DNA of 64,000 nt from AC-32 sp963704005. GTDB lineage: Bacteria; Actinomycetota; Thermoleophilia; Gaiellales; Gaiellaceae. The notes under the pieces are model-generated. The model saw only the letters and a program-made list of their open reading frames with translations. It was not told where the DNA came from and did no database searches. Position numbers and translations under genes: made by a program. This document shows, in pieces, positions 52,903 through 61,477 of the stretch. The stretch is from contig CAVPGJ010000005.1 in the NCBI GenBank assembly GCA_963704005.1, positions 372,001 to 436,000 on the forward strand. Direction: 5' to 3'. Position 1 is the stretch's first letter, and each line of letters opens with the position of its first letter.

Positions 52903-53709
52903 ATGACGGGAGCCCACTTTCCCTGGCAGCCTCTCGGGACGCTCCTCGTCCAGCAGGGCGTCCTCAGCTCTGACCAGCTCGACCTGGCGCTGGCCGAGCA
53001 GCGACGGAGCGGCCGCCTCCTCGGCCAGATCCTCGTGTACTCCGGGTACCTGACGGGGCTCTCGCTCGCGCGCGCGCTGTCCGAGCAGCACGGCGTCGAG
53101 CTGCGTCCCAAGAGCCGGGCCGCGCCGTCACACGAGACCGACCCCGGCCGAGTCCTCGAGAGCGCGCCGGGCGAAGCCTCGCCACCGTGGCGCCCGCTCG
53201 GACGGCTGCTCGTCGAGAAGGGCTACCTCACCGAGCTCGAGCTCGAGCAGGCCCTGGCGCAGCAGCTCCGGCGCGAGGGCTCGCGGCTCGGCGAGATCCT
53301 GGTCGAAGGCGACTACGTCTCCGGCCCCGAGCTCGCCCGCGCGCTCGCCGAGCAGCACGGCGTCGAGCTCGCCGACCCCGGCGTCGAGCTGGAGACCGTG
53401 ATCCGGCCTCCCGCGCCGGGCGAGCCGGTCTACCAGGTCTGCAACGTCGTCCTCGAGCCGAGCTACCTGATGAAGGCCGTGCTCTACGAGAGCCACAACT
53501 TCCTCGAGTCCGCCGACTTCGCCTTCGAGTACCTGGACGGGAACGAGCCCGAGGCCCTCGAGATCCAGCGCGTCGACGGCGAGACGCGCGAGACGGTCTG
53601 GATGTACAGCGAGGCCCGCGCCGCAGCCGAGTCCGCCGCCAAGCCGAACCTGGTCACGACCTTCGGCTTCGATCCCACCCGCTGGGACGCCGGCTCGCAG
53701 CTCCGCTAG
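52903..53709 (+). CDS. Protein with two MshEN-like domains and no ATPase
   Basis: 268 residues. Two copies of the MshEN-type N-terminal domain of type II/IV secretion ATPases: PLGTLLVQQGVLSSDQLDLAL..RRSGRLLGQILVYSGYLT (9-67) and PLGRLLVEKGYLTELELEQAL..REGSRLGEILVEGDYVS (97-146), each ending ARALSEQHGVEL or ARALAEQHGVEL. The C-terminal about 105 residues are unrecognised. MshEN domains can bind cyclic di-GMP through RLGxxLxxxxxL-type motifs, so this may be a free-standing nucleotide receptor or secretion adaptor. No pilus genes nearby. Confidence 0.8.
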   Translation: MTGAHFPWQPLGTLLVQQGVLSSDQLDLALAEQRRSGRLLGQILVYSGYLTGLSLARALSEQHGVELRPKSRAAPSHETDPGRVLESAPGEASPPWRPLGRLLVEKGYLTELELEQALAQQLRREGSRLGEILVEGDYVSGPELARALAEQHGVELADPGVELETVIRPPAPGEPVYQVCNVVLEPSYLMKAVLYESHNFLESADFAFEYLDGNEPEALEIQRVDGETRETVWMYSEARAAAESAAKPNLVTTFGFDPTRWDAGSQLR

Positions 53710-53739
53710 CGGGTCGGCTCCCTCCTGCCGACCGCCCGG

Positions 53740-53745
53740 TAGCGT
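53740..53745 (+). promoter_or_regulatory. -10 hexamer TAGCGT for the ABC exporter operon
   Basis: TAGCGT, 6 nt, ATG 53752; leaderless. Confidence 0.5.
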
Positions 53746-53751
53746 GGCGGC

Positions 53752-54612
53752 ATGGCCCGGGCACCCGGCTCCGTGACCGCCCTCAGAGTCCGCGGGCTGG
53801 CGAAGCGCTACGGAACCGTCGAGGCGCTGGGCGGAGTCGACCTCGAGGTCGCGGAGGGCGAGCTGGTCGGCCTGCTCGGGCCGAACGGCGCCGGCAAGTC
53901 GACGCTCGTCAAGATCGTCTGCGGGCTCGTCCGCCCCTCGGCCGGGAGCGCGGAGATCTGCGGCCTGCGCGCCGGGTCGCGCGAGGCGCGCCGCTCGCTC
54001 GGCTACCTGGCCGAGCTGTTCCGCTTCCCGGGCTGGGCCTCCGGCGACGAGGTGCTCGAGCTGCACCAGCGGCTGGCCGGCTCGCACGGGGGCGCGGCCG
54101 AGCGCACGGAGCTCCTGGAGCTCGTCGGCCTCGCGGACGCGCACGACCGCCGCGTCGAGGAGATGTCGAAGGGCATGCAGCAGCGGCTCGGGATCGCCCA
54201 GGCGCTGGTGGGCTCCCCGCCGCTCCTGCTCCTGGACGAGCCGACGAGCGCGCTCGACCCGGTCGGCCGCCGGACGGTCCGCGAGCTGCTGGAGGAGCTG
54301 CGCGGCCGCGGGATCTCCGTGCTGCTGAACTCACACTTGCTGAGCGAGATCGAGCTCGTCTGCGACCGCGTCGCGATCCTCCTCCGCGGCAAGCTGGTGA
54401 CGGAGGGCTCGCCGGCGGAGCTCGCCAAGCCGCGCGGGGTCGAGATCGAGACCGACGAAGGCGTGCGCCTGTTCGAGGGCGCCGGCCGCGAGGACGTCCC
54501 GCGCCTGGTCGAGGAGCTCGTCGCCGCGGGACGGAAGATCTACGAGGCACGCGTCCTCACCTCGACGCTCGAGGACACCTACCTCGAGGCCGTCGGAGGC
54601 GAGTCATCCTGA
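53752..54612 (+). CDS. ABC-2 type transporter ATP-binding protein
   Basis: 286 residues. Walker A GPNGAGKS is at about 43-50, the Q-loop region GYLAELFRFPGW, signature MSKGMQQRLGIAQAL, Walker B LLLLDEPTSALDP, and the switch His in LNSHLLSEIE. C-terminal residues (about 215-286) form the accessory region common in NatA/YhaQ-like exporters. It energises the adjacent permease, whose start lies 6 nt after this stop. ATG 53752 follows a TAGCGT -10. Confidence 0.93.
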   Translation: MARAPGSVTALRVRGLAKRYGTVEALGGVDLEVAEGELVGLLGPNGAGKSTLVKIVCGLVRPSAGSAEICGLRAGSREARRSLGYLAELFRFPGWASGDEVLELHQRLAGSHGGAAERTELLELVGLADAHDRRVEEMSKGMQQRLGIAQALVGSPPLLLLDEPTSALDPVGRRTVRELLEELRGRGISVLLNSHLLSEIELVCDRVAILLRGKLVTEGSPAELAKPRGVEIETDEGVRLFEGAGREDVPRLVEELVAAGRKIYEARVLTSTLEDTYLEAVGGESS

Positions 54613-54617
54613 ACTCG

Positions 54618-55461
54618 GTGCTGACGATCGCCGGCTACGGCCTGCGCGAGGCGCTTCGGCGCAAGGTCTTCGGCGTCGTGCTGATCCTGACGGTCGGCTT
54701 CCTGACGCTCTACTGGCTGGGGGTGCACTTCCTGTACGAGAACCTCGGCAACGTCGGCCCGCCGGTGGGAGTGGATGCGCGCACGTTCGTCGGCGCAACC
54801 GTCTTCGGGCTCGCGATGTTCGGGACGCTCTTCCTCGGCACCGTGCTCGCGATCTTCCTGACGCTCGGCGTCGTCCGCGGCGACGCGGAGCGCGGGCTGC
54901 TGCAGCCGCTCGTCGTCAGGCCGATCGGCCGTTCGACGCTGCTGTTCGCGCGCTGGCTCGGCGCGGTCGCGGTCTGCGCCCCGTACGTCGGCATCGTGTA
55001 CGTCGCGTCGATGCTGATCACCGGGCTGACCGGCCACTGGTGGCCCGACCACGTCGTGTCGCCCGGCGTCGAGCTCGCCGCCGCGGTCGCGCTGGTCGCC
55101 GCGATGTCGCTGCTCGGCTCGGTCTTCCTCTCCTCGACGGCGAACGGCATCGCCGTCTTCATGGTCTTCGGCGCAGGCCTCGTCGCCGGCCTGCTCGGCA
55201 CGATCGGCCACGGCGCTCAACTCGCACGGCCTCGAGCGTGCGGCGAAGGTCGCCGCCTACCTGATCCCGTTCGAGGGCCTCTACCAGGACGCGCTGCGAG
55301 AGATCGTCTCGAGGACGACCGGACTGACCGGCTTCCTGCTCGAGCTCGGCCCCTTCGGCGGCGGCTACACCGGCGGCCCCTTGGTGCGCCTGTGGGCCGC
55401 GGGCTACTTCCTGATCCTCGCCGCGGTCGCCGCCTTCGGCTTCAGCCGCCGCGACCTCTGA
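54618..55461 (+). CDS. ABC-2 type transporter permease (one frameshift)
   Basis: About 280 residues when corrected. Six hydrophobic segments, e.g. VFGVVLILTVGFLTLYWL, TFVGATVFGLAMFGTLFLGTVLAIFLTLG, and LWAAGYFLILAAVAAFGF, with DAERGLLQPLVVRPIGRSTLLFARWL in between, typical of NosY/ABC-2 permeases. The frame changes at about 55212 (extra G); the downstream frame gives ALNSHGLERAAKVAAYLIPF and LYQDALREIVSRTTG. GTG 54618 is the nearest canonical start. Cargo unknown. The stop abuts the ligD stop with no gap. Confidence 0.85.
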
Positions 55462-57792
55462 TCACTGCAGCGCCTTCAGCGCCTTGCTCAGCGACTGGCG
55501 CGTCGTGAGCACGCCCTCGAAGAGGTCGCCGTGCTCGGCCACCCGCCTGCGCACCACGTCCATCGTGAACGCGGCCGGGTCGAGTGACTCGTCCACCTCG
55601 TCCCAGCGCAGCGGCGTCGAAACCGGCGCGCCCTCCTTCGGGCGCACCGAGTAGACCGACGCGATCGTCTTGCCCTCGCCGTTCTGGTTGGCGTCGATCA
55701 GCACCCCGCGGCGCTTCGCCTTCGACCACTCGGTCGTGACCAGGCCCCGGTACGTCGAGGCCAGCGCGCCGGCGACGATCTCGGCGAACTGACGCGTGTC
55801 CTCGTAGGTCGAGCGCCGCTCGATCGGCACGAGCACGTGGATCCCGTCCGCGCCGCTCGTCTTGCAGAACGACTCGAGCCCGACCGTGTCCAGCGCCTCC
55901 TTGACGAGCAGCGCGACCTGAACCGTCTCGCGGAAGCCGACGTCGGGCGAGGGGTCGAGGTCGAAGAGGACGAAGTCGGGCCGGTCGAGCCTGTCGACCC
56001 GCGAGTACCACGTGTTCAGGTCGATGCAGGCCATGTTCGCCATCCAGAGCAACGCCAGCTCGTCGTTCACGAGCGGGGCGTCGATCCGCCGCCGCTGCCG
56101 CGGGCGCTCGCGGCCGGTCACCTCGATGCTCACCGTCGGGATCCAGTCGGGCATCCCGGCCGGCTTGTCCTTCTGGAAGAAGTGCTTGCCCTGCCAGCCG
56201 TCGGGATAACGCTTCATCGTGAACGGCCGGTCGCGCAGGTGCGGGACGACGACCGACGCGACGTCGCGGTAGAACGCGAGCAGGTCGCCCTTGGTGATCC
56301 CCTCGTCCGGCCAGAACTCCTTGTCGAGGTTCGAGAGCCGCAGGACGCGCTTGCCCTTCTTGATCACCTCGGGAATGGGCTGGGCGAGCTCGCGCCGGAC
56401 CTCGCTCGGGTCCTTGTCGTCGCGCAAGCCAAGGTAGACCGGCGCGCGGAGGCGGCCGTCGTGCGTGAACTCGGCGAACGAGACCTCGGCGACGAGGTTC
56501 GGCTCGACCCAGACGACGTCGCCCTTTCGGACGCGCGGCATCTTCGGCTCGTGCGCGAAGGGCGAGGTCTTGCGCGCGAGCGGGCGCAGCTTCGCCAGGA
56601 GCCGCTCGATCTCCGCCTCGTCGAAGCCGGTGCCGACGTTGCCGACCCACCCCAGCTCGCCGCCCTCGTAGGCGCCGAGAACCAGCGCGCCGAACGAGCC
56701 CTCGCGCCGGCCCTGGCCGCGCGTGTAGCCGGCGATCACGAACTCCTGCTCGGCGTGCGCCTTGAACTTGAGCCAGTCGCGCGAGCGCTTGCCCGGCTGG
56801 TAGCGCGACTCGAGCCGCTTGCCCATCACGCCCTCGAGCCGCTGCTCCTTCGCGGCCGCGAGCAGCGCCGGGCCGTCGTCGAACGACTCGGAGAACTGCA
56901 CCGTTCGGTTGCGCTTGTCGAGCAGTTTCCGCAGACGCGCGCGACGCTCCGAGAGCGGCAGGTCGATGACCGGCTCGCCCTCGACCTCGAGCAGGTCGAA
57001 GACGTAGTAGACGATCGGCGTGCCGGGCTTCGCCTGCTGCATCGCCGAGAAGCTCGGGCGGCCCTCCTCGTCGAGCGCGCAGACCTCGCCGTCGACCACG
57101 CAGTCCGGGGTCTTCAGCGCCTTGACGAGCTCCTTGGCGACGTTGGCGAACCGCTGTGTGTAGTCCTGGTCCTTGCGCGTGCGCAGCTCGGCCTCGCCGC
57201 CCGCCACGCGCGAGACGATCCGGTAGCCGTCCCACTTGATCTCGAACTCCCACCCCTCGCCGCGCGGCATGTGCTTCTCGTCCTCGAGGACGGCGAGCAT
57301 CGGCGCGTACTTCCGGCCGGAGGCCGCGGCGGCGCCGTCTTCGCGCTTGCGCAGGATCAGCCAGTTCTGCTCCTTGCCGTCGAGGTGCGCCGGAACGAGC
57401 GTCCAGAGGCCGTCGAGCTTCTTGCCGTGTAGCCGGACGGTCAGGCCGCCGTCGCGCTTCTCCTCGACCAGCTCGTAGGTCCCGGAGTCCCAGATCTCGA
57501 CCGTGCCGGCGCCGTACTCGCCCTTGGGAATCTCGCCCTCGAAGGTCGCGTAGTCGAGCGGGTGGTCCTCGACGTGCACGGCCAGGTGCTGCTGGCCGGG
57601 CTCGAGCGGCACGCCCTTCGGCACGGCCCAGCTGGCGAGCGCGCCGTCGCGCTCGAGGCGAAAGTCGTAGTGGAGCCGGCGCGCGTCGTGGCGCTGGACG
57701 ACGAAGATCGGAGCCTTCGCGCGGCGCTTGCCGCCGAACGGCTCAGGCGTCTTCTTGCGGTCGCGCTTCCGCTCGTACTCGCGCAAGCTCAC
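55462..57792 (-). CDS. ligD: ATP-dependent DNA ligase D (phosphoesterase-ligase-polymerase)
   Basis: 776 residues with all three LigD modules. An N-terminal 3'-phosphoesterase (HDARRLHYDFRLERDGAL at 35-52; HVEDHPLDY) is followed by the ligase with nucleotidyl Lys186 in FEIKWDGYR and an OB-fold. The C-terminal AEP polymerase has LFDLDPSPDVGF and DGIHVLVPIERRSTY. LigD seals double-strand breaks by non-homologous end joining together with Ku; no ku gene is in the window. Domain order PE-LIG-POL is one of the known arrangements. GTG 57792 starts 30 residues before the phosphoesterase motif. Confidence 0.96.
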   Translation of the reverse strand: MSLREYERKRDRKKTPEPFGGKRRAKAPIFVVQRHDARRLHYDFRLERDGALASWAVPKGVPLEPGQQHLAVHVEDHPLDYATFEGEIPKGEYGAGTVEIWDSGTYELVEEKRDGGLTVRLHGKKLDGLWTLVPAHLDGKEQNWLILRKREDGAAAASGRKYAPMLAVLEDEKHMPRGEGWEFEIKWDGYRIVSRVAGGEAELRTRKDQDYTQRFANVAKELVKALKTPDCVVDGEVCALDEEGRPSFSAMQQAKPGTPIVYYVFDLLEVEGEPVIDLPLSERRARLRKLLDKRNRTVQFSESFDDGPALLAAAKEQRLEGVMGKRLESRYQPGKRSRDWLKFKAHAEQEFVIAGYTRGQGRREGSFGALVLGAYEGGELGWVGNVGTGFDEAEIERLLAKLRPLARKTSPFAHEPKMPRVRKGDVVWVEPNLVAEVSFAEFTHDGRLRAPVYLGLRDDKDPSEVRRELAQPIPEVIKKGKRVLRLSNLDKEFWPDEGITKGDLLAFYRDVASVVVPHLRDRPFTMKRYPDGWQGKHFFQKDKPAGMPDWIPTVSIEVTGRERPRQRRRIDAPLVNDELALLWMANMACIDLNTWYSRVDRLDRPDFVLFDLDPSPDVGFRETVQVALLVKEALDTVGLESFCKTSGADGIHVLVPIERRSTYEDTRQFAEIVAGALASTYRGLVTTEWSKAKRRGVLIDANQNGEGKTIASVYSVRPKEGAPVSTPLRWDEVDESLDPAAFTMDVVRRRVAEHGDLFEGVLTTRQSLSKALKALQ

Positions 57793-57941
57793 AGGGCCTT
57801 TCTACACGTTCGCGTTTACGGTTGCGGCAGGCGCGGTAGGACGATTCTCAAGCGATAGGCGTCCGCATTACAACGCTTCTCCACCCAACGGAAAGTTGTG
57901 GCCGAGGCCGGCTACAAGCTGGCCTCGACATGTGTACGGGT

Positions 57942-57971
57942 GGGGGATAAGCCTGTGGATCATGTGGAAAA
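57942..57971 (+). promoter_or_regulatory. Cluster of three DnaA-box-like 9-mers
   Basis: GGGGGATAA (57942-57950), TGTGGATCA (57954-57962) and TGTGGAAAA (57963-57971) match TGTGGATAA at 7, 8 and 8 of 9 positions, two of them directly abutting. They lie in the 209-nt gap between ligD and accA, a locally AT-richer stretch that otherwise shows nothing recognisable. Confidence 0.35.
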
Positions 57972-58001
57972 GCGCAGCTAAACCCGGTTTCCAAGCGGGA
58001 G

Positions 58002-58943
58002 CTAGGGCGCAGCAGCGACCTGGCCAATTGTGCGGAAACGCACACGGCGACGCCGGCGGAGCTCCTCACCGCTCATTCCGTCCAGGAGCTCGAGCGACTC
58101 CGCCAGAGCGTCACCGAGCAGCCGCGCAGCCCCCTCGAAATCGGTCTGCGCGCCGCCTTCGGGCTCCGGGACGACCGCGTCGATGACGCCCAGCTCGAGG
58201 CAGTGGCCGGCGTCGGGCTTGAAGGCCGCCGCCGCCTTCTTGGCCTCCCCCGCGTCGCGCCAGAGGATCGCCGCGCAGCCCTCCGGCGAGATGACGGTGT
58301 ACATCGCGTTCTCCTGCATCAGGACCCGGTCGGCGACCGCGGTCGCGATCGCCCCGCCGGAGCCGCCCTCGCCGATGATGCAGGCGACGGTCGGGACGCG
58401 CAGCCTCGCCATCAGCGCCTGCGAGCGCGCGATCGCGCCGCCCTGGCCGTGCTGCTCCGCGGTCACGCCCGGGTAGGCGCCCGGAATGTCGATCAGCGTC
58501 AGCAGCGGGAAGCCGTGCCGGTCGGCGAGCTCCATCGCGCGCATCGCCTTGCCGTAGCCCTCGGGGTAGGCCATGCCGAAGTTGCGCTTCGTCCGCTCTT
58601 TCACGTCGCGGCCCTTCTGGTTCCCGATCAGCACGACCGTCCTGCCGTGGAAGCGCCCCAGCCCGGCCACCACCGCCGCGTCGTCGCCGTGCGCGCGGTC
58701 GCCGTGCAGCTCGAACCAGTCGTCGAGCAGCCGCTCCACGTAGTCGAGCGCGTACGGGCGGTCAGGGTTGCGCGCCAGCTCGACGGAGCGCCAGATCTCC
58801 TCGTCGCTCGGCTCGTCGACGAGCCGTTCGAGCTGCTTCTGCAGCCGGTCGAGCTCGCCCGAAAGCCGCGCGCCGCGCAGGAGCGGCAGGCTCCGGAGGC
58901 GGCTCAGCTGCCCGAGCAGCCTGACCTCGGCCTCACGCGCCAT
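58002..58943 (-). CDS. accA: Acetyl-CoA carboxylase carboxyltransferase subunit alpha
   Basis: 313 residues, normal for AccA. An N-terminal helical region (LSGELDRLQKQLERL) precedes the crotonase-like core: FELHGDRAHGDDAAVVAGLGRFHG, GNQKGRDVKERTKRNFGMAYPEGYGKAMR, IDIPGAYPGVTAEQHGQGGAI and GEGGSGGAIATAVADRVLM. With AccD it transfers the carboxyl group from biotin to acetyl-CoA, giving malonyl-CoA. Its ATG lies 11 nt inside the accD end. Stand-alone alpha and beta subunits differ from the fused or acyl-CoA type in most Actinobacteria. Confidence 0.95.
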   Translation of the reverse strand: MAREAEVRLLGQLSRLRSLPLLRGARLSGELDRLQKQLERLVDEPSDEEIWRSVELARNPDRPYALDYVERLLDDWFELHGDRAHGDDAAVVAGLGRFHGRTVVLIGNQKGRDVKERTKRNFGMAYPEGYGKAMRAMELADRHGFPLLTLIDIPGAYPGVTAEQHGQGGAIARSQALMARLRVPTVACIIGEGGSGGAIATAVADRVLMQENAMYTVISPEGCAAILWRDAGEAKKAAAAFKPDAGHCLELGVIDAVVPEPEGGAQTDFEGAARLLGDALAESLELLDGMSGEELRRRRRVRFRTIGQVAAAP

Positions 58944-59778
58944 TGCCGAAGAGCCTCAGCAGCCGGGCGACGGTCGCGCGCAGCTCGGGTCGGGGGACGA
59001 TCGCGTCGACGTGGCCGTGGCGGTAGTTCGACTCGGCCAGGCCGAAGTCGTCGGGCAGCTTCTCGCGCGTCGTCTGCTGGACGACCCGCGGGCCGGTGAA
59101 CGAGAGCAGCGCGCCCGGCTCGGCCACGATCACGTCGCCGAGGCTGGCGAAGCTCGCGAGGACGCCGGCCGTCGTCGGGTGCGCCATCACGCTGATCAGC
59201 GTGCCGCCCGAGTCGCGCAGGTCCTCGACGGCGCAGACGGTCTTCGGCAGCTGCATCAGCGACAGGATTCCCTCCTGCATGCGCGCGCCCCCGGAAGCCG
59301 TGACCGAGACGAGCGGCACGCCCTGTTCGGCGGCGCTCTCGCAGGCGGTCACAAACTTCTCGCCGACGACGCGGCCCATCGAGCCGCCCATGAACCCGAA
59401 CTCCATCACGGCCAACTCGCAGGGCTGCTCGTCGATCGCCGCCCGGCCGATCACCATCGCCTCGCCCAGCCCGGTCGAGAGCTCGGCCTCGGCCAGCCGC
59501 TCGGTGTACGGGCGCAGGTCGAAGAAGCCGAGCGGGTCGTCCGAGCGCAGATCGGACGCCTCCTCGCCGAAGCTGTCCGGGTCGGTCAGCTGGCGGATCC
59601 GCTCGCGCGCGTGCACCGGAAAGTGGTACCCGCACTGGGTGCAGACGCGCAGGTTCGCCTCGAGCTCGTCGTCGCGGTAGTGCGAGCCGCAGCTTGGGCA
59701 CGTGTTCGGATGCGGGCGCCCACCGTCCTCCTGCGGCGCGTGCTTGTGCTCGATCGAGACGTCGATGCGCTCGGACAC
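58933..59778 (-). CDS. accD: Acetyl-CoA carboxylase carboxyltransferase subunit beta
   Basis: 281 residues, normal for AccD. The N-terminal zinc finger uses Cys27, Cys30, Cys46 and Cys49 (CPSCGSHY, CTQCGYHF). The core has VMEFGFMGGSMGRVVGEKF, TASGGARMQEG, GTLISVMAHPTTAGVLASFASLGDV and ALLSFTGPRVVQQTT. Works with AccA on malonyl-CoA synthesis; FabF of the same pathway lies at the right window edge. GTG 59778 (SERIDVSIEH) is the first start before the zinc finger. Confidence 0.96.
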   Translation of the reverse strand: MSERIDVSIEHKHAPQEDGGRPHPNTCPSCGSHYRDDELEANLRVCTQCGYHFPVHARERIRQLTDPDSFGEEASDLRSDDPLGFFDLRPYTERLAEAELSTGLGEAMVIGRAAIDEQPCELAVMEFGFMGGSMGRVVGEKFVTACESAAEQGVPLVSVTASGGARMQEGILSLMQLPKTVCAVEDLRDSGGTLISVMAHPTTAGVLASFASLGDVIVAEPGALLSFTGPRVVQQTTREKLPDDFGLAESNYRHGHVDAIVPRPELRATVARLLRLFGNGA

Positions 59779-59813
59779 GTCCGCGAGTTTAGACCCGGTC
59801 CCCTTCCTGGGAG

Positions 59814-60590
59814 TTACAGGGCCAGGGCAGCCAGCAGCCGCGTTGCGGGCTCGACGTTGGAGGGCTCGGCGGCCAGGCCGCTCAGGCCGGCGCCCAAAAT
59901 CGGCCGCCGCCCGGCGATCGCGCGCAGGAACCGCTCGGTCTCGTCGAGCGAGAGCCCGCCCGGCTCGGGCATGAACGAGGTGATCCCCTCCGGGTCGAGC
60001 ACGTCGACGTCCAGCGCGACGTAGACGCCCTCCGTTCCCTCGAGCGCGGCCTCGAGCTCGTCCGGTTGTGTGCGGAGGCCGATCGAGGCGATCAGCTCCT
60101 CCTCGGGCGGGTCGAGGTTGCGCGCCCCGAGCAGGAGCACGTCCTGCGAATCGACGGCACCGGAGTCGAGAATGATCCTCAGCGGCATCCCCCAGAGGTT
60201 CCCGGAGGGCGAGGTCTCGGGCGTGTTCAGGTCGCCGTGCGCGTCGAACCAGACCACCGCGATGCGCCCGTGGCGCGCGGCGAGCGCCTCGACCGCGCCG
60301 ATGTGCGAACAGCAGCAGCCGCCGAGGACGAGCGGGCGCTCTGGGAGCTCGGACGCGACCGCGAGCGTCTGTTCGCCGAGGGTGTCCTCCTCGACGACGG
60401 CGGCCTCGGGATACGGGAACGGCAGCCGCGCGGCCTCGGCCATCGTCTCGCCGCCGTCGCCCCAGGCCCGGGGCACGCGCACCATCCCGGCGGCGAACTC
60501 CCGCCCGCAGGCGTGGCACTCGTAGCGCGGTCCGAGCGCCACCGCGGTGAAGGTGTTGCAGTCGGGACAGCGCGCCCGCAGACGGCTCAC
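59814..60590 (-). CDS. Arginase/agmatinase-family protein with N-terminal zinc ribbon
   Basis: 258 residues. Residues 1-32 form a CxxC...CxxC zinc ribbon (Cys8, 11, 25, 28) not normally found in ureohydrolases. The ureohydrolase fold follows: the first metal motif reads GGCCCSH (90-96) in place of GGDHS but keeps His96; DAHGD (116-120) and ALDVDVLDP (Asp194, 196, 199) are intact. The manganese ligands are therefore almost complete. It probably hydrolyses a guanidino or related compound, but the altered first motif makes arginase activity uncertain. Overlaps the next gene by 4 nt (ATGA). Confidence 0.82.
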   Translation of the reverse strand: MSRLRARCPDCNTFTAVALGPRYECHACGREFAAGMVRVPRAWGDGGETMAEAARLPFPYPEAAVVEEDTLGEQTLAVASELPERPLVLGGCCCSHIGAVEALAARHGRIAVVWFDAHGDLNTPETSPSGNLWGMPLRIILDSGAVDSQDVLLLGARNLDPPEEELIASIGLRTQPDELEAALEGTEGVYVALDVDVLDPEGITSFMPEPGGLSLDETERFLRAIAGRRPILGAGLSGLAAEPSNVEPATRLLAALAL

Positions 60591-61477
60591 GCGGTCCTCT
60601 CGTAGATGTCGTTACGGCGCGCGACGTGCATGCCAACGCTCTCGTAGAGCCGAACCGCCCCTGTGGTGTTCTCGCCGTCGACGCCCAGGCCGACGCGGGT
60701 CGCCCCGCGCTCGCGGAAGTCGCGGAAGGAGTGCAGCAGGAGGGCAGTCGCGAGGCCGCGGCGCCGCCACGGCGGCCGCGTGCCGAGAATGTGGATCCAG
60801 CCGTAGTGCGGGTCACCGGACGAGTGCCACGAGTTGACCGAGACCGCCGCCAGCTCCTCGCCGTCCTCGACAAGCCACCAGAGCGAGGGGTCAAAGCGGT
60901 GCGGATCCTTGTGGAACGCCATCCACTCGTCGAACGGCCGCGGGTGGAAGTCCCAGTGGTCGGCGAACGCGTCGTTGGCGGCGGTCCAGACGCGCTCCTC
61001 CTCGCCATCGTGCAAGTTCCTCAGCGTCAGCCCTTCGTGCCATTCGGGCTCGGGGAGCTCACCGTCGAAGTCGATCCGCATCTGGAACGCGTGCCGGATC
61101 ACGCGCCAGTCGTCAGCGTCGGCGAAGAATTGGCGCGCGGCCGAGTCGTCGCCCTGAACGAAGGCGCGCACCCGCGGCTTGGCCGACCGGTTGCGAGCCT
61201 CGGCGCCCGCAGCATCGAGCATCAGCCGCGCGACCTCGGGCTCGAGCGTGCGCGCATCGATGTCGAAGCGGCCGTTGTCGATCGACATGTCGATGTACCC
61301 CACCAGCTCGCCCTGGCGCTCCGCGACCTGGATCCAGAGGTTCGGCAGGCGAAGCCAGCTACGCACCTCGTCCTCACTCATCTCCTCCTCGCCGAAGTTC
61401 GCCCGCGCGTGCCGCTGCAGCAGGTCCGCAAGCGCCGGCGCGTCGGCCTCGGTCGGGTCGCGGAGCCGTGCGGTCAC
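60587..61477 (-). CDS. Double-domain GNAT acetyltransferase (MshD-like layout)
   Basis: 296 residues with two GNAT halves. The N-terminal half (about 1-130) is degenerate; the C-terminal half is complete with VSVNSWHSSGDPHYGWIHILGTRPPWRRRGLATALLLHSF and GLGVDGENTTGAVRLYESVGM. Tandem GNAT arrangement is seen in MshD mycothiol synthase, but the length and motifs do not prove that. GTG 61477 overlaps the HAD stop (GTGA). Member of the HAD-GNAT-ureohydrolase operon. Confidence 0.82.
   Translation of the reverse strand: MTARLRDPTEADAPALADLLQRHARANFGEEEMSEDEVRSWLRLPNLWIQVAERQGELVGYIDMSIDNGRFDIDARTLEPEVARLMLDAAGAEARNRSAKPRVRAFVQGDDSAARQFFADADDWRVIRHAFQMRIDFDGELPEPEWHEGLTLRNLHDGEEERVWTAANDAFADHWDFHPRPFDEWMAFHKDPHRFDPSLWWLVEDGEELAAVSVNSWHSSGDPHYGWIHILGTRPPWRRRGLATALLLHSFRDFRERGATRVGLGVDGENTTGAVRLYESVGMHVARRNDIYERTA

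Noticed and set aside
57942..57971. Chromosomal replication origin
   Set aside because: No dnaA, dnaN, gyr or parAB genes nearby and only three imperfect boxes.
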